Under the pieces are notes generated by a model. The model was not told where the DNA came from. It searched no databases and saw nothing but the letters and a program-made list of their open reading frames with translations. The position numbers and the translations under genes are program-made. Of a stretch of 44,005 nucleotides of DNA, positions 6,838-16,068 are shown piece by piece (the first letter of the stretch is position 1; each line of letters opens with the position of its first letter). This DNA comes from Bacillota bacterium (GTDB lineage Bacteria > Bacillota > Sulfobacillia > Sulfobacillales > JAIMBI01), in NCBI GenBank assembly GCA_021846505.1, contig JAJZWV010000030.1:1-44005 (forward strand), in the 5' to 3' direction.

Positions 6838-7614
6838 ATGGATCAGCCCCTGTCGCCCGCCCACCTGGCGGTGCGCGCCGCGGCGCCGGCGGACGCCCCG
6901 GCGTTGGCGGACCTCGCTGACGCGCGGCGGCGGGCCTATGAAGCGTTTTCTCCGGTGTTTTGGCGCCCCGCGCCGAGGGCGCGGGCCAAGCACCTGCCCT
7001 ACTTGGCGGCCTGCCTGGCCGGCACGGCCCACACGGCGCTGATCGCCGAGTGGCGCCACCAGGTGGCCGGCGCGGCGATGGCCGGCCATCGCGCCGGCAT
7101 GCCGCCGTTTGTGCACGATCCGGCGCGATCCTGGCTGCTCGACGACTTTTATGTGGCCGCGCCGGACCTGTGGGTCACCGTGGGGCGCGCCCTCGTGGAG
7201 GCCGTGGCCGATTTGGCGCGGGCCGCGGGCCAGGACCGCCTGATTGTGGTGTCGGCGGCCCAAGACGCCGCCAAAACCGCGATGCTGGCCCAGGCCGGCT
7301 TTGGCCACAAAGCCAGCTGGTGGGTGCGTCCGGCAAAGCCGGCGCGCCCTGCCCTGGCAGCGAGCTCCCCCGCGATGCGTGTGGGTCCGGCGCCGCCGGT
7401 CTATGACCCCGGCGGCCCCGTGGCGCTGGCCTGGGGTCCGCATGTGCCACGCCGCCCCGACACGTTTTGCCAAGAAGCAGCGGCGGCCGGCGCCGTGCTG
7501 GCCGTGGTGCCTGTGCGCACGGCCGATCAGGAGGGCACCCGCGCGCTGGTGCGCGCTGGCTATACGGAGGCATCGCAGTGGCATGCGCGCCCCCTGGGCA
7601 CTGCGCGCCCCTGA
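6838..7614 (+). CDS. GNAT-like N-acetyltransferase
   Basis: A 258-residue protein. The first half resembles a GCN5-related acetyltransferase: N-terminal VRAAAPADAPALADLA, central WLLDDFYVAAPDLWVTVGRALVEAVADLA in place of the acetyl-CoA loop region, then a KTAMLAQAGFGHK segment typical of the domain end. The second half is Pro/Ala rich and ends in another GNAT-end-like segment (GTRALVRAGYTEASQWHARP), so the protein may be a two-domain version with a degenerate acetyl-CoA site. ATG 6838 follows AGGGAGG by 6 nt, 17 bp after msrA, so it is probably in the msrA operon. Substrate unknown. Confidence 0.65.
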   Translation: MDQPLSPAHLAVRAAAPADAPALADLADARRRAYEAFSPVFWRPAPRARAKHLPYLAACLAGTAHTALIAEWRHQVAGAAMAGHRAGMPPFVHDPARSWLLDDFYVAAPDLWVTVGRALVEAVADLARAAGQDRLIVVSAAQDAAKTAMLAQAGFGHKASWWVRPAKPARPALAASSPAMRVGPAPPVYDPGGPVALAWGPHVPRRPDTFCQEAAAAGAVLAVVPVRTADQEGTRALVRAGYTEASQWHARPLGTARP

Positions 7615-7883
7615 CCCGGCCCGAGCCCCCCATTTCCTCGCGCACGCGCACGTGGCACTCCCATCAGCCCCCAAGAGGTCGGGGACCCGGTGCGGAGCGA
7701 TGCGCGGGCTCGCGGCGCACAGCGTCAGCCGACATAGGCTGGCAGGGCCGCAGCGTTCCCGAGAATCTGTCGGGCGATTGGCGAGCCAGCCGCCACAGCC
7801 CGTCAGGTTTCCGCGTGGGCGGCTGGTACCGTGGCCGTGGCGGCCGTCGGGGTGAAGGCCTGCCGCCTCCGGGAGGGATCGCC
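7615..7883. other. Upstream region of spoIIE
   Basis: A 269-bp stretch without a supported gene. A short hairpin CCCGA/TCGGG lies near 7760-7776. The SpoIIE frame stays open upstream of 7884, but the protein there is Arg/Pro rich and lacks hydrophobic character, so I treat it as non-coding. No clear sigma-A promoter was found; a sporulation-type promoter cannot be excluded by eye. Confidence 0.35.
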
Positions 7884-10007
7884 GTGGCGGTCAACGTGCC
7901 GAAGCCCGTGATGAGCATCCGCTGGACCTGGCCCCGCTGGCCCCTGGCGCTGGGCATGGCGCTCCTGGCGTTCATTTTGGGACAAGCCACCTTGTACGCC
8001 CATGCCGCGCCGTTTGCGTGGGCGCTGTTGGTGGTGGTGTGCCAAACGGACCGGAGCGCCCTGGCGCCAGCCCTGCTGGGGGCCGCGGGGGGCACCGCCT
8101 GGGCCGTGGGCTGGCATCCGGCGCTCCTCATCCTCCTGATGGGCCTCGCCCTGGGGCTGCTGCCGCGTGCCCGCTGGCCCGGGTGGGCGGGGCCGGCCCT
8201 AGGCGGCGGGGGAGCCGTGCCGCTAGTGGTGCTGGGGTGGGCCCTGGCACCGGCCGACGCGCCCATGGCAGGGCTGGCGGCGGCCATGGGGGTGTCGGCG
8301 GTCCTCAGCTTGTCGGCGGCGGTGTCCTGGGTGGCGGCGGGCGCGCACCGCGGCCGGGGGTCCGTGCCCCTGGCCGTGGTGCTGTACTGCGCCGCTGCGA
8401 TGGTTTCGGGCCTGGAAGGGTTCCACTGGGGATGGTTCCTGCCGGGATTTGCCGTGGGCACGGGGGCCGTGCTGCTGGCGGCCAGTGTCGGGGGGCCAGC
8501 CGGGGGGGCGCTGGCGGGCGCCACGCTGGGCGTGGTGTCCGTGCTTCGGTCCACCGGCGTCCTGGGCAGCGTAGGCATGCTGGCGGTGGCGGGATTTGCG
8601 GCGGGGCTGGCCCGCGCGCGATGGGAACGGGCCGCCGGCGTGCTGCTGGTAGGAGCGACGGTGGCGTACGCCGTGTTTTTGTCCTCGCCGCGGCTGTTTT
8701 TCCCCGAGCTGATGTCGATGGCGGTGGGCGCGGCCGCGTTTACCGCTCTGCCGTCGGCGGCTGTCGGCTGGCTGAAGGCGCGCGCGAATCAGCTGGCGCC
8801 CCGCGACACCCCGGGGGTCCAGGAGCGCATCGGGGATTTAGCGCGCGTCCTGGGTGAAATGGCGCGGCTGTTTCAAACGGCCGAGGCCATGACGGAAGAC
8901 AGCCCGCCCGACGCGGTCCCGGCGGTCGTCAGCGCGGTGTGCCGCCGGTGCTCGCTGTATGGCCACTGCTGGGAGATGCGGCGCGATGCCAGCGCGGCCG
9001 GCATGGCGCGGCTGTTGGAGCGCGCCCGGCGGCAGTCGGTGGGGCCGGCCCTGGTGGCGGCCGAGTTGGACGGGCGATGCATCAAGCCGGAGCGGGTGGC
9101 GGAGGCGGTGAATCGCGTGGCGGTGGAGCAAGGCCGGCTGGCCCGCCGCGACCGCCTGCTGATGGACACGCGGCAGCTGGTGCGGCGGCAGCTGAATGCC
9201 ATGGCCGAGCTGGTGTCGGACATGGCCCACGAGGCGGCCCAGCTGAAGCGGCCCCTGCCTGGGCAGCGCCGCCTCGCCTTCTCCGTGGGGGTGGCCAAGC
9301 GGGCCCGCGGCGGCGCCGTGGTGAGCGGCGACACGCACTTGGTGCAGGAGGTGATGCCGGGACGCGTGGCCATCGGCTTGTCGGACGGGATGGGTGTGGG
9401 CCAAGACGCCGCGTGGGAGTCCGCCGCGGCCCTGGCTCTGCTGGAGGAGATGCTGAAGGCCGGCTTCTCGGAAACCCTGGCCGTGCGCGCGGTCAACACC
9501 GCGCTGTTGGTGCGCGATCCCGCGGAGCGCTTCGCCACCCTGGATGTGATGGTGGTGGATTTGGACCAGCATGAGGCGCAGCTGCTGAAAGTGGCGGCGG
9601 CGCCCACGTTTTTGGTGCGCGGCGGCCAGGTCGAAATTATTCGGGCGGAAAGCCTCCCCGTTGGCATCTTGGACTCCGTGCAGGTGACGCCGCTCTGTCG
9701 TAAATTAGAAGCCGGCGACTTGGTGGTGATGGTGTCGGATGGCGCGCTGGCGGTGCCCGACGGCAGCGGCGAAGTTAAGCTGGCGGGGTATTTGGATACG
9801 GTCGCGCTGGAGCGGCCCGACGTGATGGCGGAGATGCTGTTGGCCCTGATGCTGGACCTGGAGGAGGGGCGCGCGGCGCGCGATGACGCGCTGGTGATGG
9901 CGATTCGGGTCAGCGGGGCGCCGGTGGCGGTGCCGGAGCGGGTAGGCGGCCAAATCATGGGAGAGTGGCGGCGCATCACCTCCCGGCGCGGGGCACGGGT
10001 GCGGTAG
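7884..10007 (+). CDS. spoIIE: Stage II sporulation protein E (PP2C-type phosphatase)
   Basis: SpoIIE is the membrane phosphatase that dephosphorylates SpoIIAA and activates sigma-F in the forespore. The 707-residue product has a strongly hydrophobic N-terminal third with multiple membrane segments. Next comes a central regulatory region with the CxxC...C pattern VCRRCSLYGHC, then a C-terminal PP2C domain (FSVGVAKRARGG, SGDTHL, IGLSDGMGVGQDA, FATLDVMVVDL, GDLVVMVSDG). B. subtilis SpoIIE is about 827 residues, so the membrane part is somewhat shorter. The GTG at 7884 is chosen because GGGAGG precedes it by 7 nt. Neighbouring tilS and ftsH match the usual Firmicute gene order. Presence implies endospore formation. 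Confidence 0.95.
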   Translation: MAVNVPKPVMSIRWTWPRWPLALGMALLAFILGQATLYAHAAPFAWALLVVVCQTDRSALAPALLGAAGGTAWAVGWHPALLILLMGLALGLLPRARWPGWAGPALGGGGAVPLVVLGWALAPADAPMAGLAAAMGVSAVLSLSAAVSWVAAGAHRGRGSVPLAVVLYCAAAMVSGLEGFHWGWFLPGFAVGTGAVLLAASVGGPAGGALAGATLGVVSVLRSTGVLGSVGMLAVAGFAAGLARARWERAAGVLLVGATVAYAVFLSSPRLFFPELMSMAVGAAAFTALPSAAVGWLKARANQLAPRDTPGVQERIGDLARVLGEMARLFQTAEAMTEDSPPDAVPAVVSAVCRRCSLYGHCWEMRRDASAAGMARLLERARRQSVGPALVAAELDGRCIKPERVAEAVNRVAVEQGRLARRDRLLMDTRQLVRRQLNAMAELVSDMAHEAAQLKRPLPGQRRLAFSVGVAKRARGGAVVSGDTHLVQEVMPGRVAIGLSDGMGVGQDAAWESAAALALLEEMLKAGFSETLAVRAVNTALLVRDPAERFATLDVMVVDLDQHEAQLLKVAAAPTFLVRGGQVEIIRAESLPVGILDSVQVTPLCRKLEAGDLVVMVSDGALAVPDGSGEVKLAGYLDTVALERPDVMAEMLLALMLDLEEGRAARDDALVMAIRVSGAPVAVPERVGGQIMGEWRRITSRRGARVR

Positions 10008-10026
10008 CGCCGGCATCGGAGCGGAG

Positions 10027-11376
10027 GTGGGTGGCGCGGGCGTGTGGGAGGAGTTTCATGCCACCCTGGAGCAGGCCGGGTGGCTGCCTCGCCGCGCTCG
10101 GCTGGTGGCGGGGGTGTCTGGCGGGTCGGACTCCATGGCGCTCTTGGGCCTGCTAGCCCGGTCCGCGCCGCTGTTTGACTGGGATGTGGCGGTGGTGCAC
10201 GTCCATCACGGGCACCGCGGCGCTGAGGCCGACGCGGACGCGCGGCTGGTGCAGGAGTGGAGCGCCGCCTTGGGACTGCCGTGCGCGGTCCGGCGCGTCG
10301 CCGTCGCCAGCGGCGGCGGCCGGTCGTGGGAAATGGCAGCGCGCGATGAGCGGCGGGCCGCGCTGCGGCAGGCGGCGGGCCCGGACGGCTGGGTGGTGCT
10401 GGCGCACCACCGCGACGACCAAGCGGAAACGGTGCTGTATCGCATTCTGCGCGGCACCGGGGTCGACGGGGCGGCGGGCATGAGGCCAGTGGCCGGGAGG
10501 GTGGTGCGCCCCCTGCTGGACTTTTCGCGGGGGGCGCTGGCCGCATGGCGGGAGGAGCAAGCGATACCGGCTCGGGAAGACACCACCAACCAGCGGCGGG
10601 ACGCGGTGCGGAACCGGATCCGCCTGGACTTGCTCCCTCAGCTGGCCGACGAATACAACCCCCGCGTGGCCGAGGCGCTGGTCCGGCTGGCCCAGTCCGC
10701 CGGGGACCTGTCGGCGTGGGCCAGCCAGCAGGCGGCTCGGTGGCTGGCCACCCATGCGGACCCTGGCCCCGGGCCGGACCGCCAGCGGCTTCGGGACTTC
10801 GGGAGCCTCGATCCCGCGCTGATGGACCGCGTGCTGCGCCAAGTGGCGGCATCGCTGGGCTTTGGGCTGACGGAGGAGCAGGTGCGCGCGACGCGCCGCG
10901 GCGCCGCCGGATGGCCGCGGCGCTATCAGGCAGCGTGGGATGGGAGCGATTTGTGGATTGCCGCTCCCACTGCCGGCGCGGGCCACTTCGAGGAAACGCC
11001 GATTGACGGGCCCGGGGCGACGCCACTGCCGGATGGCTGGCTGTGGGTCGGAGACGCCTCCCAGGATCCGCCCCCGTGCCGCCACCACGGCGTTACGCGG
11101 GTGCGAGCGGCGGGGGGATGGTCGGTGCGCGGCTGGCAGCCCGGCGACCGCATTCAGCTGGCCGCGGGCACCAAGAAGCTGCAGGATTTGTTTCAGGACC
11201 TCGGCGTCCCGCGCCCACTGAGGGGCTGGTGGCCGGTCGTCGTGGACGGCGACGGTGTGGCGGCGGTGCCGGGGCTGGCGGCGGCGGCACGCTGCCAGGC
11301 GGAGCCGGCGGAGGCTGCCTGGGCGATGGCTTGGGTCCGCGATGCGGCGTGGCCCGGGACGTGTCAAGACGCCTGA
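10027..11376 (+). CDS. tilS: tRNA(Ile)-lysidine synthase
   Basis: TilS converts the wobble C34 of the AUA-reading tRNA-Ile to lysidine and is essential in most bacteria. The 449-residue protein has the PP-loop SGGSDS (residues 31-36), the HVHHGHR segment, AHHRDDQAETVLYRILRGTG, and the family segment EDTTNQRRDAVRNRIR. The C-terminal TilS domain follows, with RGWQPGDRIQL, KKLQDLFQDLGVPRPLR and WWPVVVDGDGVAAVPGL. The start is uncertain: GTG 10027 lies almost on top of a GGAG sequence, and GTG 10042 is an alternative. It begins 19 bp after spoIIE. Confidence 0.96.
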   Translation: MGGAGVWEEFHATLEQAGWLPRRARLVAGVSGGSDSMALLGLLARSAPLFDWDVAVVHVHHGHRGAEADADARLVQEWSAALGLPCAVRRVAVASGGGRSWEMAARDERRAALRQAAGPDGWVVLAHHRDDQAETVLYRILRGTGVDGAAGMRPVAGRVVRPLLDFSRGALAAWREEQAIPAREDTTNQRRDAVRNRIRLDLLPQLADEYNPRVAEALVRLAQSAGDLSAWASQQAARWLATHADPGPGPDRQRLRDFGSLDPALMDRVLRQVAASLGFGLTEEQVRATRRGAAGWPRRYQAAWDGSDLWIAAPTAGAGHFEETPIDGPGATPLPDGWLWVGDASQDPPPCRHHGVTRVRAAGGWSVRGWQPGDRIQLAAGTKKLQDLFQDLGVPRPLRGWWPVVVDGDGVAAVPGLAAAARCQAEPAEAAWAMAWVRDAAWPGTCQDA

Positions 11377-11562
11377 GCGCGCACGCCCGGCCCATGCGGC
11401 CATGGCGCTGCGGGCGGCATGGGCGCGGCGCGATGAAAGTTTGACGAAGCCGCCAGCGGGTCTGCTTTCCAGCCCGAGCCCACGGCGAGATTCCGAGGCG
11501 CACGAGCCCTGCGCAGGCGTTGTGCGCGCGGCGGGGCGTTCTTTCGGTCAGCATAGGTATGC

Positions 11563-11568
11563 TATAAT
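11563..11568 (+). promoter_or_regulatory. Extended -10 promoter of ftsH
   Basis: A perfect TATAAT preceded by TG one base away (TGCTATAAT) forms an extended -10 element. No good -35 box is visible. It lies about 75 nt ahead of the ftsH ATG in the 264-bp gap after tilS, so ftsH probably has its own promoter. Confidence 0.55.
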
Positions 11569-11640
11569 CCCGGTGCCGACGACTCGTCGGCCAGTTTTCT
11601 TGTGCGCGGGCGCGTGGCGGTTCTTGAACGGAGGTGCGGC

Positions 11641-13458
11641 ATGGCAGGCGGCCGTTGGCTGCGGGGCATCGTGACCATTGTCCTGGTGGTGCTGTTTGTG
11701 GCGACCCTGATGGAGCTGTTTAGCTCCCAGACGCCCACCATTCCCACCCGGCCCATCAGCCAAATGATGACGATGGCAAAGGCGGGAGAGATTCACGCGG
11801 TGCAGATGAATCCGTCCAGCAGCACCATCAAGGTCACGGAGCAAAACGGCTCCAAATACCAGTCCGTATACGACGCCGGCGGCACCACGGCCATCTCGGA
11901 GACGCTGATGGCCGAGGGCATTACCGTGACGATTATGCGGCCGGCCACCACGTCGTTCTGGCTGTCCCTGGCCAGCAACTTCCTGCCGCTGCTGTTTGTG
12001 GCGGGCATCCTGTACCTGCTGTTCAGCCAGACCCAGGGCGGCGGCAACCGCGTCATGCAGTTTGGCAAAAGTCGGGCCCGCATGCATACCGAAGAGCGCC
12101 GGCGCGTCACCTTTGACGACGTGGCCGGCGTCGAAGAGGAGAAGCAGGAGCTGGCCGAGATTGTCGACTTCCTGCGCTATCCGAAAAAATATCTCGAGCT
12201 GGGTGCGCGCATCCCCAAGGGCGTCTTGCTGTTTGGGGAGCCTGGCACCGGCAAGACCCTCTTGGCGCGCGCGGTCGCGGGCGAGGCGGGCGTGCCATTT
12301 TTCTCGGACAGCGGCTCCGACTTCGTGGAGATGTTTGTGGGGGTGGGCGCGTCGCGGGTGCGCGACCTGTTTGATCAAGCGAAGAAAAACTCCCCCTGCA
12401 TCGTGTTCATCGACGAGATTGACGCGGTCGGGCGGATGCGCGGCGCCGGGTACGGCGGCGGCCACGACGAGCGCGAGCAAACCCTGAATCAGCTGCTGGT
12501 GGAGATGGACGGGTTCGGCATCAACGAAGGCATTATCGTGATTGCCGCCACCAACCGCCCCGACGTCTTGGACCCTGCGCTGCTGCGGCCGGGCCGGTTT
12601 GACCGCCAGGTCGTGGTGCACCGCCCCGACGTGAAGGGGCGGGTAGCCATCCTGGAAGTGCACACCCGCGGCAAGCCCTTGGACCAGGACGTGAGCTTGG
12701 AGACCATTGCCAAGCGCACGCCCGGCTTCACCGGCGCCGACCTGGCCAACTTGGCCAACGAGGCGGCGCTGCTCGCGGCCCGCAAGCGCTCCAAGCGGAT
12801 TCACATGGAGCACTTCGAAGAGGCGGCCGAGCGCGTGATGGGCGGCCCCGAAAAGAAGTCCCGGGTGATCAGCGAGAAGGAAAAGCGCGCGGTGGCCTTC
12901 CACGAATCGGGCCACACGCTGGTGGGGATGCTGGTCACGCACGGCGACCCCATTCACAAGGTGAGCATCATCCCGCGCGGGATGGCCATGGGGTACACGC
13001 TGCCGCTCCCGGAGGAAGACCGCTACCTCCTGACGCGGGATCAGATTTTGGACCAGATGGCGATGGCGCTGGGCGGCCGGGCGGCCGAGGAGCTGGTGTT
13101 TGGCGAGATTTCCACCGGCGCGTCGGACGACTTGGAGAAGGTGTCGAAACTGGTGCGCCGCATGATCACCGAATACGGCATGTCGGACGAGCTGGGCCCG
13201 ATGACCTACGGCACCCGGCATGACCAGGTGTTTTTGGGCCGCGACCTGATGCGGGACCGCGACTACGGCGAGGAAGTGGCGGCGGCCATTGACCGGGAGG
13301 CGCGCCGGATCGTGATGCAGCAGTTTGAGCGGGCGAAGCGCATCCTGGAGAAGCATCGCGAAGTGCTGAACCGGATTGCGCAGCAGCTCATTGAGAAGGA
13401 GACCCTCGAGGCCGAGGAGCTTCTGGACTTGGTGGGCCCGATCGAACGCGCGAGTTGA
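11641..13458 (+). CDS. ftsH: ATP-dependent zinc metalloprotease FtsH
   Basis: FtsH is the membrane-anchored AAA+ protease that degrades misfolded membrane proteins and short-lived regulators. The 605-residue protein has two membrane segments (about 9-25 and 106-128), Walker A GEPGTGKT (199-206; Glu replaces the usual second-position Pro), Walker [10 protein letters not shown], the second region of homology ([21 protein letters not shown]), and the zinc site HESGH (421-425). The ATG at 11641 follows GGAGG by 6 nt; the open frame extends to 11602 without a ribosome binding site. The hpt gene usual between tilS and ftsH is absent. Confidence 0.97.
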   Translation: MAGGRWLRGIVTIVLVVLFVATLMELFSSQTPTIPTRPISQMMTMAKAGEIHAVQMNPSSSTIKVTEQNGSKYQSVYDAGGTTAISETLMAEGITVTIMRPATTSFWLSLASNFLPLLFVAGILYLLFSQTQGGGNRVMQFGKSRARMHTEERRRVTFDDVAGVEEEKQELAEIVDFLRYPKKYLELGARIPKGVLLFGEPGTGKTLLARAVAGEAGVPFFSDSGSDFVEMFVGVGASRVRDLFDQAKKNSPCIVFIDEIDAVGRMRGAGYGGGHDEREQTLNQLLVEMDGFGINEGIIVIAATNRPDVLDPALLRPGRFDRQVVVHRPDVKGRVAILEVHTRGKPLDQDVSLETIAKRTPGFTGADLANLANEAALLAARKRSKRIHMEHFEEAAERVMGGPEKKSRVISEKEKRAVAFHESGHTLVGMLVTHGDPIHKVSIIPRGMAMGYTLPLPEEDRYLLTRDQILDQMAMALGGRAAEELVFGEISTGASDDLEKVSKLVRRMITEYGMSDELGPMTYGTRHDQVFLGRDLMRDRDYGEEVAAAIDREARRIVMQQFERAKRILEKHREVLNRIAQQLIEKETLEAEELLDLVGPIERAS

Positions 13459-14801
13459 TACGCAAGGAAGTGCGCGGACTGGGACAGGCGAAGCCGAATC
13501 AGGACCCCAATGCATTTGTGGGACGGACCGAGGATGGCATCGGGGTGTACACCCATGCGACGGAGCGGTTCAAAACCATTTCGCTGCATGCGGTGTGGAT
13601 AGCGCCGCTGACGGAAGCCACCGCCAGCGTCACCGCCCTGGTCCCCTCGGTGCTGCGGCGGGGCTCCCGCCGGTGGCCGGATTGGCGATCTATGGAAATG
13701 CGCCTCGATGAGCTGTACGGGGCAGCGTTTCGGGCCGGCGTGGAGAAGGTGGGCGACCAGCAGATGCTGTCCGGGCACCTGGACATTCCCGATGGCCGCT
13801 TTTTGCCCGGCCATCCCGACACGCTGTCGGCAGGCATCGAGTTTTTGAACCATGTGATGGCCGACCCTCACTTGGTTGGCGGCACGTTTTCGGCCGACGC
13901 CGTCGCGCAGGAGAAGGAAACCCTCACGCGGCGCATTCAGGGCGTCATCAACGACAAGGCCCAGTTTGCGACCTTGCGCCTGATGCAGGTGATGGCCGAG
14001 GGGCGGCCGTTTGGCTTAAGCCGCCTAGGCACGGTGGAAGAGGTGGCGGCCATTACGCCCGAGGCGGTGACGGAGCGGTACCGCGAAGTGTCGCGCAAGG
14101 CGCCGCTCCTGTTTTTTGGCGTGGGAGCGCTGGACGAGGCGGCGCTGGATAAGGCCGTGCGGCAAACCTGGCAGCCGCGCCCGGCCGACGCGCGGATCCC
14201 GGTGATTGAGGCGGTGCAGGGCTTGCATCAGCGCAAACTGGTGACGGAGGAGCAAGAGGTCAACCAGGGCAAGCTGAATCTGGGCTACACGGTGGGGCCG
14301 CGGCTGGCGGACCGCGACTACCCGGCCTTGATGATGTACGCGGGCGTGCTGGGCGGCTTCAGCCACAGCAAGCTGTTTGTCAACGTGCGCGAGCGGGCCA
14401 GCCTGGCGTACTACGCCTATGCGCGGGTGGACGGGGTGCTGGGGCTGATGCACGTTGGCGCGGGCATTGAGTTCAAAGACTTTGAGGCGGCCATGCGCAT
14501 CATCGAAGAGCAAGGGGCCGACATGGCGGCCGGGCACATTACCGAGCAGGAGATGGACTACACCCGGCGCGGCTATGTAAACAGCCTCAAAACCACGGAG
14601 GATGCCCCCGGCTCCTTGATGAGCATCCAGCTGCAGCGCCTGCTGATGGAGGGCGGCCTCCTGCCGGCCGACTTGATCGCCGCGCTGGAGCGCGTGACGG
14701 TGGCCGACATTGTGCGGGTGGCCCAGACGGTGTCGCTGGACACCGTGTACTTTTTGACCGCGAAAGGGGAGGGTCATGATGTCCGTCTCCCGCTATCATG
14801 A
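13455..14801 (+). CDS. M16-family peptidase-like protein without zinc motif (YfmF/YmfF-type)
   Basis: A protein of up to 448 residues with the two-domain M16 fold (for example [29 protein letters not shown] and [18 protein letters not shown], the R/Y motif of the C-terminal domain). There is no HxxEH, so it should be catalytically inert and act as the partner of the active M16 protein encoded next, as in the YmfF/YmfH pair of Bacillus, which product names link to EF-P modification. The listed TTG start overlaps the ftsH stop; a GTG a few codons later is possible because no good ribosome binding site marks either. It overlaps the next gene by 26 bp. Confidence 0.85.
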   Translation: MIRKEVRGLGQAKPNQDPNAFVGRTEDGIGVYTHATERFKTISLHAVWIAPLTEATASVTALVPSVLRRGSRRWPDWRSMEMRLDELYGAAFRAGVEKVGDQQMLSGHLDIPDGRFLPGHPDTLSAGIEFLNHVMADPHLVGGTFSADAVAQEKETLTRRIQGVINDKAQFATLRLMQVMAEGRPFGLSRLGTVEEVAAITPEAVTERYREVSRKAPLLFFGVGALDEAALDKAVRQTWQPRPADARIPVIEAVQGLHQRKLVTEEQEVNQGKLNLGYTVGPRLADRDYPALMMYAGVLGGFSHSKLFVNVRERASLAYYAYARVDGVLGLMHVGAGIEFKDFEAAMRIIEEQGADMAAGHITEQEMDYTRRGYVNSLKTTEDAPGSLMSIQLQRLLMEGGLLPADLIAALERVTVADIVRVAQTVSLDTVYFLTAKGEGHDVRLPLS

Positions 14802-16068
14802 CCCGCTAGTCGACGAGACGGTGGTGCGGAGCACTCTACCGTCGGGCCTGAAGGTGGTGGTCATTCCCCGCCCCGGCCAGCGGCGCACCTACGCCACGTT
14901 TGCCACGTACTACGGGTCCATTGACAGCCACTTTCGGGTGCCCACGACCGGCGAGCCCCTTGAGGTGCCCGATGGCATCGCACACTTCCTGGAGCACAAA
15001 ATGTTTGCCAAGCCGGAAGGCGACGTCATGGATCAGTTTGCCGCGCTGGGCGCGTCCACCAATGCCTACACCGAGTACCTGACCACCAGCTACCTGTTTT
15101 CCACCACCGACCAGGTGGCGGAGTGCCTCGCGATTTTGATGGATCTGGTGCAGCGGCCGCACTTCACCGAGGAGAACGTCCAAAAGGAGCAGGGCATCAT
15201 TGAGCAGGAGCTGCGCATGTACCTCGACATGCCGGGAGACCGCGTGCACTCCAACTTGATGCGGGCGCTGTATCAAAAGCATCCCGTGCGGCTGGACATC
15301 GGCGGCAGCGTGGACTCCATCCGCACGATTACGCCCGATGTCCTGTATCGCTGCTACGAGACGTTCTATCATCCCAGCAACATGCAGCTCCTGGTGGTGG
15401 GGGATTTGGACGCCAACCAGGTCATGGCGCAAATTGCCGACGCCCAGCGGGAGAAAGGCCTCACGGCGAGCCAAGGGGAAATCGTGCGATATTTGCCGGA
15501 CGAGCCGGCCGCCGTGGCCCAAGACTGGGTCGAGCAGGTGATGCCGGTGTCGCTGCCGCTCGTGGCGATTGGCTACAAAGACCCGATTCAGCGCCTGGAA
15601 GGCATGGACCTGCTGAGGCGGGAAGTGGTCAGCGACATCATGTGGGGCCTGCTGCTGGGTAAGGCCTCGCATCTGTGGAGCCGGCTCTACGCGGAGGGGC
15701 TCATCAACGATCGCTTTGGCGCGCACTACAGTGCTGCCCCTACCTACGCGTACTCGTCGATGGGCGGGGAGACGCCGGATCCCGAGCGCTTGGCGGAGGT
15801 GCTGGCCGACGAGCTGCCGCGCCTGGAAATCACCGCGGACGACGTGGAGCGCCAAAAGAAAAGTGAGTGGGGCGGCTTTGCCACCCTGTTCAACAGCCCG
15901 GGCGACTTGGCTTATCAGTACAACGCCTGGCACTTTCGCGGGGTGGACCTGTTCGACTACCCCCAGGCGCTGGAGGCCGTGTCACTGAAAGACGTGCAGG
16001 CGCGGCGGGACGAGCATGTCCAGTCGGCCCACCGGTCTGTCTCGGTGATCCGCCCTGAGGCCCCATGA
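14776..16068 (+). CDS. M16-family zinc peptidase (YfmH/YmfH-type)
   Basis: A 430-residue active-type M16 peptidase. The inverted zinc motif HFLEH is at residues 70-74, with the downstream glutamate ligand in the EQGIIEQELRMY segment. The second half has LLLGKASHLWSRLYAEGLI. Two adjacent ATG codons follow GGGGAGG. The 26-bp overlap with the inactive partner upstream and the ATGA overlap with hutH downstream indicate one transcript. Together the two M16 products probably form a heterodimer. The physiological substrate is not evident from sequence. Confidence 0.92.
   Translation: MMSVSRYHDPLVDETVVRSTLPSGLKVVVIPRPGQRRTYATFATYYGSIDSHFRVPTTGEPLEVPDGIAHFLEHKMFAKPEGDVMDQFAALGASTNAYTEYLTTSYLFSTTDQVAECLAILMDLVQRPHFTEENVQKEQGIIEQELRMYLDMPGDRVHSNLMRALYQKHPVRLDIGGSVDSIRTITPDVLYRCYETFYHPSNMQLLVVGDLDANQVMAQIADAQREKGLTASQGEIVRYLPDEPAAVAQDWVEQVMPVSLPLVAIGYKDPIQRLEGMDLLRREVVSDIMWGLLLGKASHLWSRLYAEGLINDRFGAHYSAAPTYAYSSMGGETPDPERLAEVLADELPRLEITADDVERQKKSEWGGFATLFNSPGDLAYQYNAWHFRGVDLFDYPQALEAVSLKDVQARRDEHVQSAHRSVSVIRPEAP

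Noticed and set aside
8873-11026. 717-codon open frame on the minus strand opposite spoIIE/tilS
   Set aside because: Arg/Pro/Ser-rich shadow frame produced by high G+C opposite two clearly recognised genes; no domain or ribosome binding site.
11548-13515. 655-codon open frame on the minus strand opposite ftsH
   Set aside because: His/Arg/Gln-rich shadow of ftsH; its whole length is explained by codon bias of the real gene.
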